Source: Gangjinia marincola | Lineage (GTDB): Bacteria; Bacteroidota; Bacteroidia; Flavobacteriales; Flavobacteriaceae | DNA length: 64,000 nt | Assembly: GCF_039523415.1 (NCBI RefSeq) | Contig: NZ_BAAAFG010000014.1 | Location: forward strand, 62,001 to 126,000 | Direction of reading: 5' to 3' | Shown: positions 25,878 to 34,060 of the stretch, in pieces | Numbering within the stretch: position 1 is the stretch's first letter | How the letters are laid out: each line of letters begins with the position of its first letter | Translations under genes and position numbers: made by a program | The notes under the pieces: model-generated | Seen by the model: the letters and a program-made list of their open reading frames with translations, nothing else | What the model was told of the DNA's origin: nothing | Databases searched by the model: none

Positions 25878-26651
25878 ATGAGAGCTTCTCTAATTTTCCT
25901 TATGATGTTGTCTTTGCTAGTCACTTCTTGCGATCGGCAAAAATATCCAAAACAACGTAAAGCAGTGTCTAAGGCCTACGCCAAGGTCCACAAACCCAAA
26001 GTTGAGCTTAAAGAGAATCGGTATAATGTAGCCTTTTTGATCATGGATGGTGTGTATAATACTGAGCTTACCGCACCTTACGATATTTTTCAACATACGC
26101 AGTATCGGGATAGTATTAAGCCAATGAATGTGTTTACAGTCGCAAATACCATGGATCCTATTCGGACATTTGAAGGCATGTATATTCTGCCCGATATGGA
26201 TTATACCAAAACCGATTTACCTAAAATTGATATTTTGGTAATCCCCAGTGCAGAGCATCATTTAGACACAGATTTAGAGGATAAGAAGATGATCGATTTC
26301 GTTCAAAAAGTCGATCAGCAAGCATTATTTATAACGTCACATTGCGACGGGGCTTTTGTATTGGCACAAGCAGGTTTGTTGGAAGGAAAAGTAGCTACCA
26401 CTTTCCCCAGCGATGTAGAAAAAATGAGAGAGATGTTTCCCGGTGTAGATGTGCGTGAAGATGTCTTGTTTGTTCATCATGGGAAATACATCACATCTGC
26501 CGGCGGAGCAAAAAGCTTTGAAGCAGCCTTATATCTTGCTGAACATTTATATGGTGAGGATATTGCCCGTTCCTTGGCTAAAGGATTGGTCATTGACTGG
26601 GAGTTAGAGGAGGTGCCACATGTATTGGTTTCCAAAAACGAAAATGATTAG
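25878..26651 (+). CDS. DJ-1/PfpI family lipoprotein
   Basis: A 257-aa protein from ATG 25878 with a lipoprotein signal (LLVTSC; Cys near residue 18) and a DJ-1/PfpI (GATase1-like) domain. The nucleophile motif is LFITSHCDGAFVLAQAGLLE near residues 150-169, and HHGKYITSAGGAKSFEAALY follows. Membership covers deglycases, proteases and regulator-type domains; an exported, lipidated version is unusual for DJ-1 but known in Bacteroidota. Its stop overlaps the stop of the converging aminotransferase gene (26648-26651). Confidence 0.8.
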   Translation: MRASLIFLMMLSLLVTSCDRQKYPKQRKAVSKAYAKVHKPKVELKENRYNVAFLIMDGVYNTELTAPYDIFQHTQYRDSIKPMNVFTVANTMDPIRTFEGMYILPDMDYTKTDLPKIDILVIPSAEHHLDTDLEDKKMIDFVQKVDQQALFITSHCDGAFVLAQAGLLEGKVATTFPSDVEKMREMFPGVDVREDVLFVHHGKYITSAGGAKSFEAALYLAEHLYGEDIARSLAKGLVIDWELEEVPHVLVSKNEND

Positions 26652-28023
26652 AATTGCTTTACAAAATCAATAAACCTGTCTAGGTCATGTTGTGTAGTGG
26701 CTAATCCAACCGATACCCGTATCGCACCGCGCATTTTCTTTAGCGTGGCGATCATGTCGTAGTAGTCGCCTGTTGTTCTGCTGGTGAAGTATTGGGATAA
26801 CTCTTGCATCGTGAGGCAATTGTTTACTTCATCTATGCCGGGATTACAAAAACATCCCGACCGCAATGAAATCATTTCATTGTTTGCCTTTTGTTCTACT
26901 TCTTCAAATGGAATCACCACTCCGTTTTCAGTTAAAAAAGTCATGATTAATGTACCGCCAACATGGTTACGATCTTGTGGACCAAAAAGTTTTAGTTTTT
27001 TAACGTGATTAGCGTGGGTGAGCTTTGTAAGTCGTTCAAACAAATAGGTAGAAAGAGATACTACACGTTCGTGAATACGCTCAATGCCGATCTGATTAAT
27101 ATAATCTATGCCTATACTTAATGCAGGGATATCTAAGTAATTGATAGTACCGTTTTCAAAACGTTCATGATTACCGGCTAAGTAATGGTGTGGAGCCATG
27201 ACCGAAGCCAAGGTAACCGTTCCCCCTGCAAACCATTTTTTTTCTAACAATTCAAAGGAGTCTTTGTGCATCAGCAGACACCCTAACCCTGTGGGGTAAC
27301 CAAAGATTTTATAAAACGAGATCGAAACAAAATTTGGATTTACCTCACTTAGATCTAGTTTAGAACTGGGTGCGTAAGCTGCGGCGTCTAATAAAACATC
27401 CCATCCTTTTGCCTGCGCTTTTTTGATCCAGGATAAATGATGTTGCACTCCAGAGACATTAGATTGTGCAGGAAAGGCAAACAATTTATGCTTTCTAGCT
27501 TCGCTTTTAGACAGTGCGTCTTCCAGAACATCCTGATCAATCCTAAGATCGTCATATCGAATCGGCACGTACTCAAATGCAGCGTGACTACGCTTACAGT
27601 ACTCCCTAATGCCGTTAACTGAGTTATGATTATCTGCCAATAATAAAAACTTCCCCTCTTCGCAAAATGGGTAGCATTCTCCCACTATTTTTAATGCCCC
27701 GGAAGCATTTTGGGTGAAAATGCAGTGGTCGTCTTTTGCATTAAAATGATCGATTACTTTTTTGCGGGCTTCTTCGACCAGTGAAGTCGCAAGCTGGGAG
27801 GTAGGATTGGTAGAGTGGGGTTTCCAAACACATTTTTAGACAATAACTCCTGATGCTTTTTTAGTTGGCTAGCTGCATACAAGTTACCACCGGTATAATC
27901 TAAGTACACGTGACCATGCGTATCTAAGCGATTGTATTCCTTTGCCCGTAATGTATTGAAATAGTCATTATGGACTAGCCTAGAGGTTGAAGAAGATTTT
28001 GGCTTGAATAATTGTTTAAACAT
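26648..28023 (-). pseudogene. Class V aminotransferase (MoCo sulfurase-like), single-base frameshift
   Basis: Two frames on the minus strand together form one PLP enzyme: residues from 28023 (RLDTHGHVYLDYTGGNLYAA) to the sequence NVFGNP, then, after inserting one C into the C-run opposite 27817-27820, HSTNPTSQLATSLVEEARKK continuing to 27685 and on to the stop. The second part has DAAAYAPSS and SFYKIFGYPTGLG, with the PLP-binding Lys as in MoCo sulfurase and selenocysteine-lyase-type class V enzymes, and RSGCFCNPG. The shift lies in a homopolymer, so it may be a sequencing error. If real, the gene is inactive. Substrate unknown. Confidence 0.8.
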
Positions 28024-28301
28024 GGGTTTATCAATTAGTGCGTAGATCGTAACCTAAGTTAACAAGAATTCAGTTTGATGGCCTGGTTGGGGATAAGATT
28101 TCGTTAAAGGAATAGAATTAATGGGTCAAGTAATATTAATGCCAAAGCTCACTGTAGATTCATCCATGGTTTTTAATACGTTTCTATTATTATTGTTTGA
28201 ACCTAGGCTACAACTCACTACCTAAATTCAACAATTGAGTCAATCACTTTATTACATAAGACATTCATCACGTAGTTTTACACCAACAAATATGACCAAC
28301 T

Positions 28302-28934
28302 ATGAAAACAATTGTATCCTTTATTTTAGTTAGTTTCTTCGGAATAATATCAATTATCGGTCAATCTTCCTACGAGAAGGGAATGGATAAAGCGTTTGAA
28401 CTTTGGGAAGCAGATCAATACGACCAGGCTTCTAATCTGTTTGAACGCATCGCTAAAGCCGAAAAAGACAACTGGTTACCCTACTTTTATGTTGCCGAAG
28501 TCAACATCGCCCGAAGCTGGTCAGAAAAAAATGAGCAAAAACTTAAAAACCAACTTGACAAAGCCCAAGAGTATATCAATTTCGCCAAAACGTTTAGTGA
28601 GAATAATGCAGAGCTCCTTAAATTACAGGCAGAACTCTATACAGTATGGATTAGTTTTGATGGGATGACCTACGGGATGAAATATTCTGGTAAAGTGAGC
28701 GAATTGTACCAAAAGGCATTACAGTTGGCACCAAAAAATCCGCGGATTATCTTGGCTAAAGCGCAATGGGATATGGGATCAGCTAAATATTTTGGTCAAC
28801 CGGTTGAGCCCTATTGCAAAGATATTGAACGTGCGATAGAACTTTTTGCTACCTTTAAACCTCAAGGTAAATATGAACCTACAAGTGGAGAAGAGCGCGC
28901 TAAAGAGGCCTTAAAACAATGTAAAGCAGAATAA
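28302..28934 (+). CDS. Secreted TPR-like protein of the two-component operon
   Basis: A 210-aa protein with a signal peptide (IISIIGQS; cleavage near residue 21) and helical repeats. EADQYDQASNLFERIAKAEK and the later YQKALQLAPKNPRIILAKAQ are TPR-like. It is encoded directly before the histidine kinase gene, whose ATG overlaps its stop (TAATG at 28932-28936), so the two are translationally coupled. A periplasmic TPR protein could act as a signal input for the kinase; this is inferred from coupling. The 278 bases upstream separate it from the aminotransferase gene and hold no gene. Confidence 0.75.
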   Translation: MKTIVSFILVSFFGIISIIGQSSYEKGMDKAFELWEADQYDQASNLFERIAKAEKDNWLPYFYVAEVNIARSWSEKNEQKLKNQLDKAQEYINFAKTFSENNAELLKLQAELYTVWISFDGMTYGMKYSGKVSELYQKALQLAPKNPRIILAKAQWDMGSAKYFGQPVEPYCKDIERAIELFATFKPQGKYEPTSGEERAKEALKQCKAE

Positions 28935-30262
28935 TGAATTTAATTAAAGAAATAGGAAAAGGATTCTTCATTGGGAACTGTGTTTTCTTGACGCTGGTCA
29001 TCATATTATACCTAGCTGGTAATGACATTGGTCTAGATGAAGCTCTTTGGATACAGTACTATACGGCTATTATTTATTCCACAGTCCTTTACCTATGCAA
29101 TTTTATTTTTTTTAGAGCATTCATTAAAAATTACAAAGATAAAATTTTCACGCTTAAAGTATTAAGCATGGGTTTGGTGGGAGCAATTTTGATCTCTTTT
29201 ATAGGGATATTTATTCTGCATTTCTTTTTTGATGTAATTGTTGATGGTGAGAATATCGTTGACTTTATCGAAAATGAAAATCTGGGCATGTACTGGATTT
29301 CAATATTGATCTCTATTGTTGCAACGATTATTTTTTACATCATTTATTACTATAAAAGCCGTCAGGAAGATAAAGTCAAGGTGCAAAAGATAATTGCGGG
29401 AACAGCCTCGGCTAAGTTTGATGCACTTAAAAATCAGTTAGATCCGCATTTTTTATTCAATAGTTTAAATGTATTAACCTCATTGATTGAAGAAAACCCT
29501 GATCAGGCGCAAAAGTTTACGACTTCGCTATCTAAAGTCTATCGCTATGTGCTTGAACAAAAAAGTAAGGAACTGGTCACGGTTGACGAGGAATTGGCTT
29601 TCGCCAAAACCTATGTACGCCTTTTAAAGATGAGGTTTGAAGATAGTATAGTATTTGAGCTTCCGGAAGAAGTAAGTAATCCCGAAGCTAAAGTCGTACC
29701 ACTTTCGCTGCAATTATTATTGGAAAATGCCGTAAAGCACAATATCGTTTCCGCAGAAAAACCGCTGCACATAAAGATTGAAGAAGAAAACGGATATCTG
29801 GTGGTTAAAAACAACCTTCAGACCAAAGAAGTAATCAAGAAGAGTAGTGGAGTGGGATTAGTTAATATCACCCAACGCTATAGTTTATTATCCAAACGAG
29901 AAGTCGGAATCTTTAGCGATGAAAAACAATTTTGCGTTAAACTCCCTATGCTCACCAAAAAAATAGAATTCATGAACGAACCAACGTATATACACACTAA
30001 TGATACTACTGCGTATGAGCGCGCTAAAGAACGCGTAGAAGAACTCAAAGGTTTCTACATTCACTTTTCGATTTATCTTTTGATGATCCCTGTTTTTATC
30101 TGGATTAATACTCAGTCAACCAGCTTTCCATGGGCTATTTTTCCTATCGTAGGTTGGGGTTTTGGTGTAGGAGGTCACGCGATGGAAGTATTTAATTATA
30201 ATCCAATTCTGGGAAAAGACTGGGAGGAAAGACAGATCAAAAAATACATGGATGAAGATTGA
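28934..30262 (+). CDS. LytS-type histidine kinase with C-terminal 2TM domain
   Basis: A 442-aa protein with four N-terminal membrane helices (to about residue 140), a His_kinase domain with LDPHFLFNSLNV (phospho-acceptor His172) and an ATPase domain (LLLENAVKHN, SGVGLVNITQRYSLL) to about residue 340. The last 85 residues form an extra 2TM domain (YERAKERVEELKGFYIHFSI, then WGFGVGGHAMEVF and WEERQIKKYM). Such a membrane hairpin after the ATPase is unusual. The partner regulator is the LytTR gene at 32250. The same 2TM module is encoded alone by the next two genes. Confidence 0.87.
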   Translation: MNLIKEIGKGFFIGNCVFLTLVIILYLAGNDIGLDEALWIQYYTAIIYSTVLYLCNFIFFRAFIKNYKDKIFTLKVLSMGLVGAILISFIGIFILHFFFDVIVDGENIVDFIENENLGMYWISILISIVATIIFYIIYYYKSRQEDKVKVQKIIAGTASAKFDALKNQLDPHFLFNSLNVLTSLIEENPDQAQKFTTSLSKVYRYVLEQKSKELVTVDEELAFAKTYVRLLKMRFEDSIVFELPEEVSNPEAKVVPLSLQLLLENAVKHNIVSAEKPLHIKIEEENGYLVVKNNLQTKEVIKKSSGVGLVNITQRYSLLSKREVGIFSDEKQFCVKLPMLTKKIEFMNEPTYIHTNDTTAYERAKERVEELKGFYIHFSIYLLMIPVFIWINTQSTSFPWAIFPIVGWGFGVGGHAMEVFNYNPILGKDWEERQIKKYMDED

Positions 30263-30310
30263 TTCATTTAAGCTCATTTAATAAAAACAACCAACTTAAC
30301 ATAAACTATC

Positions 30311-30628
30311 ATGGAAAATATAGACAAGAATACCATTAAATATGCGACGGCAAAGAAGCGTGTACGTGAATTAAAAAAATTCTACGGCAAGCTGGCGACC
30401 TATCTTATTTTCATTGCCATTTTTGCAGGGATAAATTATTACACGAACGAATGGAGAAACGCCTGGTTTTTATGGATTGCCTTATTCTGGGGGATAGGTA
30501 TTGCCATCCATGCGGGTAAAGTTTTTGGGTTTGACATGTTTTTTGGAAAAAACTGGGAAGAACGCAAAATCAACGAAGTAATGAATAAGGAAGAAACTGA
30601 AGAAGCGAATAGATCCCGTTGGGAGTAA
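30311..30628 (+). CDS. 2TM domain-containing protein
   Basis: A 105-aa protein made of one 2TM domain: KKRVRELKKFYGKLATYLIF, a second helix near residues 50-68 (WFLWIALFWGIGIAIHAGKV) and the conserved WEERKINEVM. It is a stand-alone relative of the C-terminal part of the histidine kinase upstream and of the next gene. The role of 2TM proteins is unknown; here they may interact with the kinase. Confidence 0.8.
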   Translation: MENIDKNTIKYATAKKRVRELKKFYGKLATYLIFIAIFAGINYYTNEWRNAWFLWIALFWGIGIAIHAGKVFGFDMFFGKNWEERKINEVMNKEETEEANRSRWE

Positions 30629-30638
30629 AATACGTAGT

Positions 30639-30965
30639 ATGGAGTATATCATGAAAAAAGAAGAAAGTAAATACATCAAAGCAAAAAAACGCGTCAAAGA
30701 AATTCGGGACTTTTATGGTCACATCATGCTGTATGTGGTGGTTTGTTCAGCCTACATCATCTTTAACTTAGGATATTTAGACAATGGCAGGATTTCGCAG
30801 TACTTCCCCTGGTGGACTGTTTTCACTATGCCCCTAGGATGGGGAATAGGGGTGACAGTTCATGGATTATCGGTCTTTGTATTTAAAGGAAGCCCCTTAA
30901 AAAAATGGGAAGAGCGTAAGATCAAAGAATTTATGGATCAAGAGCAGCGTGAGCGTCTTAAATAA
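30639..30965 (+). CDS. 2TM domain-containing protein, second stand-alone copy
   Basis: A 108-aa protein with AKKRVKEIRDFYGHIMLYVV, a second helix over FTMPLGWGIGVTVHGLSVFV and WEERKIKEFM. It begins 10 bases after the preceding 2TM gene; an internal ATG at 30651 is also possible. The two free-standing copies and the kinase tail share the pattern RV..L/I..FY, GWG.G...H and WEER.I...M, so they clearly arose by duplication. Confidence 0.8.
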   Translation: MEYIMKKEESKYIKAKKRVKEIRDFYGHIMLYVVVCSAYIIFNLGYLDNGRISQYFPWWTVFTMPLGWGIGVTVHGLSVFVFKGSPLKKWEERKIKEFMDQEQRERLK

Positions 30966-31006
30966 AAGCATTGAGAAAGTTCCAAATACACTAAACATTG
31001 AAACAC

Positions 31007-32137
31007 ATGAAAATACTAGTTCAAATCATAGTACTGTCCTTAACGGTACATGTATTCTCTCAAGATAGGTTTGTGATAAACAATGCCACTGTGTTTGACG
31101 GAGAGGAAGTATACCAAAACACGTCAGTTCTTGTTGAGGATGGTAGCATTAGCAAAGTCGCCAAAAAGATCAAATTCAAAGGTGAGGTCATCGACGGAAC
31201 GGGTAAATTCTTAATGCCTGCCATGATGAATACGCACGTCCATGCCTGGTCTCCGGCTTCAACCCGAGAGGCTGCTCAAAACGGCATTTTACATCTGTTC
31301 GATATGCACGGGATGGAAGAGATGCAAAAAGGTATGAAAGCGATGAATGCAGATAGTACTTCGGCGCGGTATCTTACCGCGGGATATGCGGCTACCGCAA
31401 AAGATGGTCATGGAACGCAATATGGTTTTCCTGTACCGGTTCTTGAAAAACCCGAAGATGCTAAACAATGGGTCAAAGATCGTGTAGATGCAGGAGCTGA
31501 TCATATTAAAATTATTGTAGAACCCTGGAAAAATACATTATCTTATGATGTCGTAGAAGCTATTATAAACGAAGCACATACGCATGATAAAGTGGCTGTA
31601 GTACATGTTTCCCACTTAAAGGATGCTGTGGCAGTCCTTAAACGTGGAGCCGATGGTCTCGTACATATTTGGGACGATGAAAATATGTCCCCTCAGCAGC
31701 TTATAGAACTTACTAAAGAACATGACTTCTTTGTAATTCCCACGATCATTACAAATTATCTGGTTCAGGAAGCATATTTCAATAAAACCAAAGAGGAAGC
31801 CACCGAAAAACTAACTTGGTTACAAAGAGAAACAAAAGCCCTCTATGACGCCGGTATTCCTATCCTTGCAGGGACAGACCCGCCAAATGCAAACATCAAC
31901 TACAGTACGGATTTATTTAAAGAAATGCAATACTTTAAGGATGCAGGAATTCCTGCACTAGGCGTATTAAAAACAGCAACCTCTAATCCTGCAAAACAGT
32001 TTAAGCTTGAAAAAGTAGGATATATCAAACCCGGGTTCACGGCAGATTTAGTGCTGCTGGATAAAAATCCGCTGCTTGATATGAACAATCTATCTACTAC
32101 CTTGCACGTGTGGAAAGCCGGCAAGTATGTAAAATAA
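31007..32137 (+). CDS. Exported amidohydrolase-family protein
   Basis: From ATG 31007 the protein has 376 aa with a signal peptide (VLSLTVHVFSQD; cleavage near residue 19). It is a metal-dependent amidohydrolase of the imidazolonepropionase/prolidase type: MNTHVHAW supplies the metal HxH, DHIKIIVEPWK a candidate bridging Lys, VVHVSH and VHIWDD further His/Asp ligands, and AGTDPPNANINYS the catalytic Asp. It would hydrolyse a C-N bond in the periplasm; the substrate is not predictable. Its presence between the kinase and the response regulator is unusual. Confidence 0.82.
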   Translation: MKILVQIIVLSLTVHVFSQDRFVINNATVFDGEEVYQNTSVLVEDGSISKVAKKIKFKGEVIDGTGKFLMPAMMNTHVHAWSPASTREAAQNGILHLFDMHGMEEMQKGMKAMNADSTSARYLTAGYAATAKDGHGTQYGFPVPVLEKPEDAKQWVKDRVDAGADHIKIIVEPWKNTLSYDVVEAIINEAHTHDKVAVVHVSHLKDAVAVLKRGADGLVHIWDDENMSPQQLIELTKEHDFFVIPTIITNYLVQEAYFNKTKEEATEKLTWLQRETKALYDAGIPILAGTDPPNANINYSTDLFKEMQYFKDAGIPALGVLKTATSNPAKQFKLEKVGYIKPGFTADLVLLDKNPLLDMNNLSTTLHVWKAGKYVK

Positions 32138-32249
32138 ATTAATAGTCAGTATCCAATGGCCATTAGTGAATAACTTGTCAACCTGAGTACTTCGGCCATA
32201 CTTGGCACAGGCTTTATCAAAGGGAATCACCAATCACAAATTACTTATC

Positions 32250-33008
32250 ATGAATACGATCATAATTGAAGATGAAAAACCTTCAGCACGACGTCTAAAA
32301 CGTTTAGTGGAAGAACTGGGGGCGGAAGTAACCACTATGTTACATTCGGTAAAAGAATCCATTGAATGGTTTTCTAAAAATACACATCCTGACCTTATTT
32401 TTTTGGACATTCAGCTGAGTGATGGCTTATCCTTTGAGATTTTTGATGAGATTGACATTAAAAGCGCCATTATTTTTACCACAGCCTACGATGAATACGC
32501 GCTCAAAGCCTTTAAACTAAATAGTATTGACTATTTGTTAAAGCCTATAGACGATGAAGAACTGGCTGCTGCGGTAGAGAAGTATAAACATAATCACCGT
32601 CAAGCGGAAAATATTAAAGTTGATTTTGAAGATATTAAAAAGTATTTGTCTAATCCGGTAGATCGGGTGTATAAACAGCGCTTCACTGCAAAAGTAGGTC
32701 AACACCTGAAGGTATTTCATGTAGACGAAATCGAATGCTTTTATTCTGAAAACAAAGGGACCTATCTTTATACCGTTGATAATCGTAATTATCTCATTGA
32801 CACCACGCTGGAACAACTAGAACCAGAGCTACCTCCACATACTTTTTTTAGGGTGTCCCGAAAATTCATCGTCAATGTCAATGCAATTAAAGATATGGTG
32901 AGTTATACGAACAGCCGACTCCAGATCAAACTAAATCATTTTAGTGAACATGAGATCATTGTAAGTAGGGAGCGTGTCAAGGACTTTAAAGAGTGGTTGG
33001 AGAAATAA
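32250..33008 (+). CDS. LytTR-family response regulator
   Basis: From ATG 32250 the protein has 252 aa (an upstream TTG would add 16). Receiver domain: IIIEDEKPSARRLKRLVEEL, phospho-acceptor Asp53 in LIFLDIQLSDG, and FTTAYDEYALKAFKLN with the conserved Thr, then LKPI. A LytTR DNA-binding domain follows from about residue 150 (FYSENKGTYLYTVDNRNYLI, FFRVSRKFIVNVNAI). It pairs with the LytS-type kinase at 28934. LytTR proteins bind imperfect direct repeats; such sites were not identified here. Confidence 0.92.
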   Translation: MNTIIIEDEKPSARRLKRLVEELGAEVTTMLHSVKESIEWFSKNTHPDLIFLDIQLSDGLSFEIFDEIDIKSAIIFTTAYDEYALKAFKLNSIDYLLKPIDDEELAAAVEKYKHNHRQAENIKVDFEDIKKYLSNPVDRVYKQRFTAKVGQHLKVFHVDEIECFYSENKGTYLYTVDNRNYLIDTTLEQLEPELPPHTFFRVSRKFIVNVNAIKDMVSYTNSRLQIKLNHFSEHEIIVSRERVKDFKEWLEK

Positions 33009-33041
33009 AATAGTCGTCCATTGTATTATTTCTTAAAGACT

Positions 33042-33049
33042 TATTTTTG
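33042..33049 (+). promoter_or_regulatory. Candidate promoter -7 box of the TRIC-like gene
   Basis: TATTTTTG fits TAnnTTTG, with TTG 18 bases upstream (33021-33023). It lies 20 bases before the ATG at 33070. Confidence 0.45.
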
Positions 33050-33069
33050 CGCCTTCTTAATCAAAAAGT

Positions 33070-33669
33070 ATGACCTGGATTTACGTGCTGGATCTGTTTG
33101 GCACCATGGTATTTGCGATAAGCGGTGTACTCACTGCCATTGATAATAAGTTTGATCCAGTGGGTTCGATTATTATTGGTGCGGTAACTGCGATAGGAGG
33201 TGGTACGCTTAGAGATGTGCTTATTGGCGAAACACCTGTAGGATGGATGAAAGATTTAAATTACATATACGCCATAACTATTGCTGTGATCTTGTCTTAT
33301 ATTTTCAAAGGTGGTATTTTAAAATTAAAGAAAAGCATGTTTCTCTTTGACACTGTGGGGATAGGTTTGTTTACCATTTTGGGTCTTCAAAAAACCTTGG
33401 GAGTGGGTCTCTCGATTCCTGTGGCGCTATTAATGGGAGTAGTCTCTGCGGTGTTCGGCGGAGTCATTCGTGATGTGTTGACCAATCGCGTTCCATTGAT
33501 ATTTAGATCAGAAATATATGCCACTGCTTGCTTGGCGGGAGGAATAGTATTTGTTGGATTTAGTTATTCAACACTGCATCCAAATTTAGCCATGGGTATT
33601 TCAATGCTCACAGTCATGGTCATACGTTATTTGGCCATTAAAAATAACTGGAGCATGTCTCAGCAATAA
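33070..33669 (+). CDS. TRIC-like cation channel family protein (UPF0126/YadS type)
   Basis: A 199-aa protein with about seven membrane helices arranged as an inverted repeat of three plus one. The repeated signature GAVTAIGGGTLRDVLIGETP (residues about 38-57) and GVVSAVFGGVIRDVLTNRVP (about 124-143) is characteristic of the family; the two GGG/GGV-RD motifs line the pore in structures of bacterial TRIC homologues. It is expected to conduct cations such as potassium across the inner membrane. Its TAA stop directly abuts the TAA of the converging gene with no spacer. Confidence 0.85.
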   Translation: MTWIYVLDLFGTMVFAISGVLTAIDNKFDPVGSIIIGAVTAIGGGTLRDVLIGETPVGWMKDLNYIYAITIAVILSYIFKGGILKLKKSMFLFDTVGIGLFTILGLQKTLGVGLSIPVALLMGVVSAVFGGVIRDVLTNRVPLIFRSEIYATACLAGGIVFVGFSYSTLHPNLAMGISMLTVMVIRYLAIKNNWSMSQQ

Positions 33670-34047
33670 TTACATCACTTTATTGGCTAAATAGCGCTGT
33701 ACCTCATACACATCAATGCTCTTATTGAATTTTTTGCTTACCGTGGGTATATTCTCACTGCTGATCCAAATCTTGAGTTCTGCATCCAGGTCAAAGGTGC
33801 CGGCCGTTTCTAAGGAGAAACGGGAGATGTTTTTATAGGGCATAGATTTATATTCGGCCTTGCTTCCGGTTATTCCCTGGATGTCTATTAGAATAAGGCG
33901 TTTATTAGTGAACATAAATACATCCCGCAACAATTTAAACCCCAGTTCTACTTCCTCATCTTCGATAAGGAGTCGGCCGTATTTTTCTGTTAACTTTTCT
34001 GAAGAAATCTCACTGGCATTTCCCAGTATTTTATTGAATAGGCCCAT
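33670..34047 (-). CDS. PH domain-containing protein (bPH_1/DUF1696 type)
   Basis: A 125-aa soluble protein from ATG 34047; a further 12 codons upstream also contain an ATG (34083) but overlap the preceding gene. The body matches the small bacterial PH-domain family: MGLFNKILGNAS at the start, IEDEEVELGFKLLRDVFMFT, NKRLILIDIQGITGSK, YKSMPYKNISRFSLETAGTFD, DLDAELKIWIS. Members bind lipids or proteins, generally in the cytoplasm. It starts 13 bases after the stop of the alpha/beta hydrolase gene and probably is co-transcribed with it. Confidence 0.82.
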   Translation of the reverse strand: MGLFNKILGNASEISSEKLTEKYGRLLIEDEEVELGFKLLRDVFMFTNKRLILIDIQGITGSKAEYKSMPYKNISRFSLETAGTFDLDAELKIWISSENIPTVSKKFNKSIDVYEVQRYLANKVM

Positions 34048-34060
34048 AGCTAGTTTGTTT

